Assembly (NCBI GenBank): GCA_036509315.1
Contig: DATCFU010000153.1
Location: 9,568 to 73,567, forward strand
Length of the DNA stretch: 64,000 nt
Source of the DNA: PALSA-607 sp036509315
GTDB lineage: Bacteria; Actinomycetota; Actinomycetes; Acidothermales; Acidothermaceae
Direction: 5' to 3'
Position 1 is the stretch's first letter; the number at the start of each line of letters is the position of its first letter. A model generated the notes under the pieces. That model saw only the letters and a list, made by a program, of their open reading frames with translations, made no database searches and was not told the origin of the DNA. This document shows positions 60,911 to 64,000 of the stretch, piece after piece. The position numbers were made by a program, and so were the translations under genes.

Positions 60911-60932
60911 TGTCGGTGGCTGTCGCTAGGTT
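60911..60932 (+). promoter_or_regulatory. Leader motif and -10 of the intact 13E12 gene
   Basis: TGTCGGTGG (60911-60919) and TAGGTT (60927-60932) precede the ATG by 28 and 6 nt to the end of each element's position, as in the decayed copy at 28.6 kb. TTGTTT (60905-60910) could be a -35. No Shine-Dalgarno sequence is present. Confidence 0.5.
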
Positions 60933-60938
60933 GTCTTC

Positions 60939-62216
60939 ATGAGCGCAGAAACCACCGACTACCAGCATCCAGCCGTTGCGGCGGTTGCGACGATCTCGGC
61001 TGGGTTGGATGCGTTCGGGGATGCATCGCTGTGGTCGATGTCTACCGCCGATATCGCGCAGTTGGCGGTCGCGGCTGAACGGATCGCGCGCCGCGTGTGC
61101 GCCATGCAGGTAGCGGTCTTGGCGCAGGCCGACCGTTCAGGTGTCGCTCAGCTGACCGGCGCGTCCTCGACCGCGGTGTGGTTGCACAACGCCGTCGACC
61201 TGCCCGTAGGTCTGGCTCGTGCGCGGCTTGCGTTGCACCACGCGCTGACCCGGCGGCCCGTCGTCGACGCGGCGTTTAGCGCCGGTGACATCGGACAAGA
61301 CGCCGCAACGGTGGTCTGCTCGGCGATCGACATGTTGCCCGGCGGGGTTCCCGCAGCGTTAAATGCCGAAATCGAGCGGCTGCTGGTCGATACAGCTCGC
61401 GACGAAGGAACCAAAGCAGTCGTGCAACGGTCGAACGAGATCGCGAACCGGTTCGACCCCGACGGTTTTGAGCAGCAGGAAGCGATGATTCGTGATCGCC
61501 GGTTCCTGCAGGTCGTGCGCAAGCATGATGGAACGCTGACCTTGCGTGGCAGTCTGGATAAAGAATCCGCCGCACTAGCGCTTGCCGTCCTCGATCCGCT
61601 GGCGGCACCGCTGCCGAGGGCCGACGGCACCCCTGATGGGCGCTCAGCCGAATCGCGTTACGGCGACGCGCTCGTCCAAGCACTCCAGCTAGCCACCCTA
61701 GGGTTGCCCGAGGTGCGCGGTGAACGCCCCCACATGTTCGTCACCACCACGCTCGAGTCGCTGCAACGCCAAGTCGACAGCGCGCTGGGCAGCCTGGAAG
61801 GTGGCCACTTGATCAGCAGAGGCGCACTTCGTCGGATCGCCTGTGACGCCAACATCATCCCCGTCGTCCTTGGCAGCGCCGGCCAACCACTCGACATCGG
61901 TCGCAGCACCCGGATCGTGCCGCAGGGTCTGCGCCGCGCGCTGATCCTGCGCGACGGAGGCTGCGCGTTCCCCAGCTGCGACCGACCGCCCTCATGGGCC
62001 GACGCCCACCACATCGACCACTGGGCCGATGGCGGCGCCACGTCGCTGTGCAACACCGTGCTGCTCTGCGGCCACCATCACGACCGTGTCCACAATGAGG
62101 GCTGGACCATCACCATGATCGACGGCCGACCCTGGTTCATTCCACCCGCGTGGCTCGACCCCGAACAACGACCCCGACAAAACAGCCGCTACCGCGTACG
62201 ACAACTCGACCCGTAA
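60939..62216 (+). CDS. 13E12/DUF222 HNH endonuclease family protein (intact)
   Basis: The 425-residue protein has an N-terminal DUF222 helical region (residues about 20-300; LAVAAERIARRVCAMQVAVLAQADRSG, then SALGSLEGG) and a C-terminal HNH nuclease: CAFPSCDRPPSWADAHHIDHWADGGATSLCNTVLLCGHHHDRVH with metal-ligand Cys pairs and His residues. These multi-copy genes are frequent in actinobacteria and are thought to be selfish or mobile-like (REP13E12). No terminal repeats are seen. The upstream 179-bp region holds only the leader motif. It interrupts the core order between the EEP gene and the DUF2007-like gene. Confidence 0.92.
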   Translation: MSAETTDYQHPAVAAVATISAGLDAFGDASLWSMSTADIAQLAVAAERIARRVCAMQVAVLAQADRSGVAQLTGASSTAVWLHNAVDLPVGLARARLALHHALTRRPVVDAAFSAGDIGQDAATVVCSAIDMLPGGVPAALNAEIERLLVDTARDEGTKAVVQRSNEIANRFDPDGFEQQEAMIRDRRFLQVVRKHDGTLTLRGSLDKESAALALAVLDPLAAPLPRADGTPDGRSAESRYGDALVQALQLATLGLPEVRGERPHMFVTTTLESLQRQVDSALGSLEGGHLISRGALRRIACDANIIPVVLGSAGQPLDIGRSTRIVPQGLRRALILRDGGCAFPSCDRPPSWADAHHIDHWADGGATSLCNTVLLCGHHHDRVHNEGWTITMIDGRPWFIPPAWLDPEQRPRQNSRYRVRQLDP

Positions 62217-62263
62217 AGCCAGCCGTTGGGAGTTATGTTGCCGGTCGGTCGTCCGAAGTACAG

Positions 62264-63169
62264 CTAGACGACTGCGCCATCGTCGGGGTCGGAATCACTG
62301 GGTCGGTCTTCGCGCATCATCGCGACCAGCCCGATGAAACCGCCGACCACGAAAAGGACGCCGAGGAAAACCGCGTCCGGCACGCTGTCCCAAAACGCGC
62401 GGCCAACGATGAGCACCACGCCGACCAGGATTGCGGCAAGTGCCCATCGAGTACCGCGCCGAAGTCTTGGCAGCGGCGGCGGCGGGCCTGGCACGAAGTG
62501 TTCGTCAAGGATCGACAACGGGTCGTACTCGCCGCTGGGAGTGGTGGCGCTGCGGTTCGACGTCCCGGCATCAACGCTTGGGTCGACGGGCCGCACGATG
62601 CGGCGCGGTACCGGTGACTGGTCCGTAGGATCTTGGGTTGCGGTGTACAAGCTCTCGATGGACGTTCGGGGGCGGTCAGAGCCGTCGCTCGGTGAGGCAG
62701 TATCGCGGTCGGAGTCTGGCGGCAGATCCTCGGCGAGTGGCCACGGGCCAGGCCCGACGGTCGCCGGTAGGTCGAAGCCGGCCACGATCTGTGCCCACAC
62801 GTCGTCGGTCGAGTCGCCGCCCGAAGGCCCGCCGTCGACGTGGTTGTCGGAATCGCCGTCGGGCACCCCCTCGCCGTCCGCAAGCTCATCCGGTGCCGAT
62901 GCAGCGGCGATCAGGTCGGGCCGGTCTCCATGCACGTTCAGCAGTGTTGTCGCGCGATCGTGGTGACGGCGATCTACCCATAGCCGGTCGCGCGGCCGTT
63001 CGGGGAGGTGCACCTCGAGATACCCGCCCAACTGGCCGGTGCTCGGGACGACGTAGGCCGCGATGCCTTCGGCGCGCAGCGCTTCGAGCATTGCGTCGGC
63101 AAGCCGCGGATCAAGATCGGCGAGCGGAACGTAATGACGAGCGACGAACCCGTTGTCGCGACCTGGCAT
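62264..63169 (-). CDS. DUF2007-like membrane protein
   Basis: The 301-residue protein has an N-terminal 70-residue domain (FVARHYVPLADLDPRLADAMLEALRAEGIAAYVVPS, then YLEVHLPERPRDRLWVDRRHHDRATTLL) that looks like the DUF2007/SPOR-like signal-transducing fold. A long acidic low-complexity region (about 85-215) follows, then a basic patch, two membrane helices (WALAAILVGVVLIVGRAF and VFLGVLFVVGGFIGLVAMM) and an acidic tail. The function is unknown. Mycobacteria have a related gene of unknown function next to the Rv2182c acyltransferase. It is divergent from the acyltransferase gene. Confidence 0.78.
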   Translation of the reverse strand: MPGRDNGFVARHYVPLADLDPRLADAMLEALRAEGIAAYVVPSTGQLGGYLEVHLPERPRDRLWVDRRHHDRATTLLNVHGDRPDLIAAASAPDELADGEGVPDGDSDNHVDGGPSGGDSTDDVWAQIVAGFDLPATVGPGPWPLAEDLPPDSDRDTASPSDGSDRPRTSIESLYTATQDPTDQSPVPRRIVRPVDPSVDAGTSNRSATTPSGEYDPLSILDEHFVPGPPPPLPRLRRGTRWALAAILVGVVLIVGRAFWDSVPDAVFLGVLFVVGGFIGLVAMMREDRPSDSDPDDGAVV

Positions 63170-63388
63170 ACGTCAATCCTGCATGAGAAACGGGGCGGCT
63201 GCGCTGACACGCCGGACTTATCCCAAGTATCCCGATGCGCACAGCGTCCAGGGGCCTGGTGAATCCGGCGGTGGAACCGTACTCCTCGCCGACTTTCGGC
63301 GCAGAGGCCGGGCAGCGGTATGGTGCGCCCAAGGACGTGTCACGTGAGGCAGGTGTGGCTCGTCACGCGAAGGGACCCGGTGTTGTAG

Positions 63389-64000
63389 GTGTTCTATTGG
63401 TTCCTCAAGTGGACCCTGGGGGCCAGCCTGCGGCTGATATTTCGGCCCAAGGTCGTTGGCGTCGAGAACGTCCCCACGCACGGCGCCGCCATCATCGCGA
63501 GCAACCACCTCTCCTTCTCCGACTCGTTCTTCGCCCCGCTAGTGATTCCGGGCCGCAAGGTCACCTTCATGGCCAAGGCCGAATACTTCACCACCCGTGG
63601 TGTGAAGGGCGCGGTCAGTCGCTGGTTTTTCCGGGGCGCGGGTCAGCTGTCAGTCGATCGTTCCGGCGGTAAGGCGAGCGCGACCGGGTTACGCACCGGT
63701 CTCGAAGTCTTGGAGGCCGGTGAGCTGCTCGGGATTTACCCCGAAGGTACCCGCTCGCCGGATGGTCACCTGTATCGCGGTCGTACCGGAGTCGCCCGCA
63801 TCGCGCTCAAGGCCGGTGTGCCGGTGATTCCGTGCGCGATGGTGAACACCGATCGGTTGCAGCCGCCCGGTCAGCTGGTGCCTAAGTTGGTCCGGCCCGA
63901 AGTGCGGTTCGGTACGCCGCTGGATTTCTCCAGGTACGCCGGACTGGAGTCAGACCGACTCGTGCTGCGCGCGATTACCGACGAGATCATGTATGAACTG
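63389..64000 (+). CDS. 1-acyl-sn-glycerol-3-phosphate acyltransferase (3' end outside window)
   Basis: The first 204 codons of a PlsC-type acyltransferase are visible, starting at the GTG at 63389. The HX4D catalytic motif is NHLSFSD, followed by FMAKAEYFTTRGVKG, the substrate-binding PEGTRSPDG box and VPVIPCAMVNTDRLQPPG. It acylates lysophosphatidate or a related glycolipid acceptor at the membrane. The homologue Rv2182c lies at the corresponding end of the mycobacterial block. The ribosome-binding site is weak (GAAGGGA about 13 nt upstream). Truncation is the window edge. Confidence 0.92.
   Translation, partial: MFYWFLKWTLGASLRLIFRPKVVGVENVPTHGAAIIASNHLSFSDSFFAPLVIPGRKVTFMAKAEYFTTRGVKGAVSRWFFRGAGQLSVDRSGGKASATGLRTGLEVLEAGELLGIYPEGTRSPDGHLYRGRTGVARIALKAGVPVIPCAMVNTDRLQPPGQLVPKLVRPEVRFGTPLDFSRYAGLESDRLVLRAITDEIMYEL

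Overview
The window is a high-GC chromosomal segment from an actinobacterium. It carries a mycobacterial/Streptomyces-type bcc-aa3 respiratory cluster (ctaCDF, ctaE-qcrCAB), PimB-type mannosyltransferase, RipC-like NlpC/P60 protein, PspA-PspAA-HtpX-PspAB, SCO2322-family and DUF3043 proteins, and many GTG/TTG starts. Gene order is broadly collinear with the block I recall in Mycobacterium tuberculosis from Rv2182c (acyltransferase) to Rv2216 (epimerase), so most of it is ancestral core chromosome. I cannot name the genus.

Layout. 1-8.4 kb: epimerase (cut by the window edge), dihydrolipoamide acyltransferase, lipoamide dehydrogenase, leucyl aminopeptidase, DHA2-type efflux pump, gcvT and a shikimate-kinase-like P-loop protein. 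8.4-17.9 kb (minus strand): one tightly packed operon of eight genes behind a cobalamin riboswitch. It encodes an LPXTG cell-wall-anchored alpha/alpha-barrel protein, an SCO2322-family surface protein, a full ECF transporter (T, fused double ATPase, S), a metallo-hydrolase-CobU fusion, CobT and CobS. I read it as a capture, import and salvage system for corrinoids, and it is the most interesting part of the window. 18-24.3 kb: small conserved protein, aldo/keto reductase, DUF3043 protein, Psp envelope-stress operon, glycerate kinase and an A-type Fe-S carrier closed by a strong terminator. 24.4-34.2 kb: adenosine kinase, cytochrome oxidase and bc1 genes, interrupted by a decayed 13E12-family HNH gene. 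34.4-41.1 kb: pseudo-receiver protein, trpD, a lone Lrp/AsnC ligand-binding domain, a DnaQ-UvrC-type nuclease, a small CxxC protein, a NlpC/P60 cell-wall hydrolase behind a c-di-AMP (ydaO-type) riboswitch, and pimB.

41.1-51.7 kb (minus strand): a Tad/Flp pilus locus placed between pimB and fadD15. It holds a Flp pilin followed 7 bp later by a polytopic GT-C-like membrane protein, a NarL-type two-component pair, TadC, a vWA-TadB fusion, TadA, TadZ and CpaB. 51.8-64 kb: ABC transporter pair, fadD15, zinc-ribbon protein, SRPBCC protein, ROK glucokinase, detached tadE/tadG-like genes, an EEP-family phosphohydrolase, an intact 13E12 HNH protein, a DUF2007-like membrane protein and the start of a phospholipid acyltransferase.

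Two sequence habits recur. Several genes have a TANNNT -10 hexamer 6-8 nt before the start codon, predicting leaderless transcripts. Short tandem duplications of 6-30 bp repeatedly sit at gene 3' ends or just upstream of starts, several of them creating a second in-frame stop. No tRNA, rRNA, CRISPR array, insertion sequence or prophage was seen.
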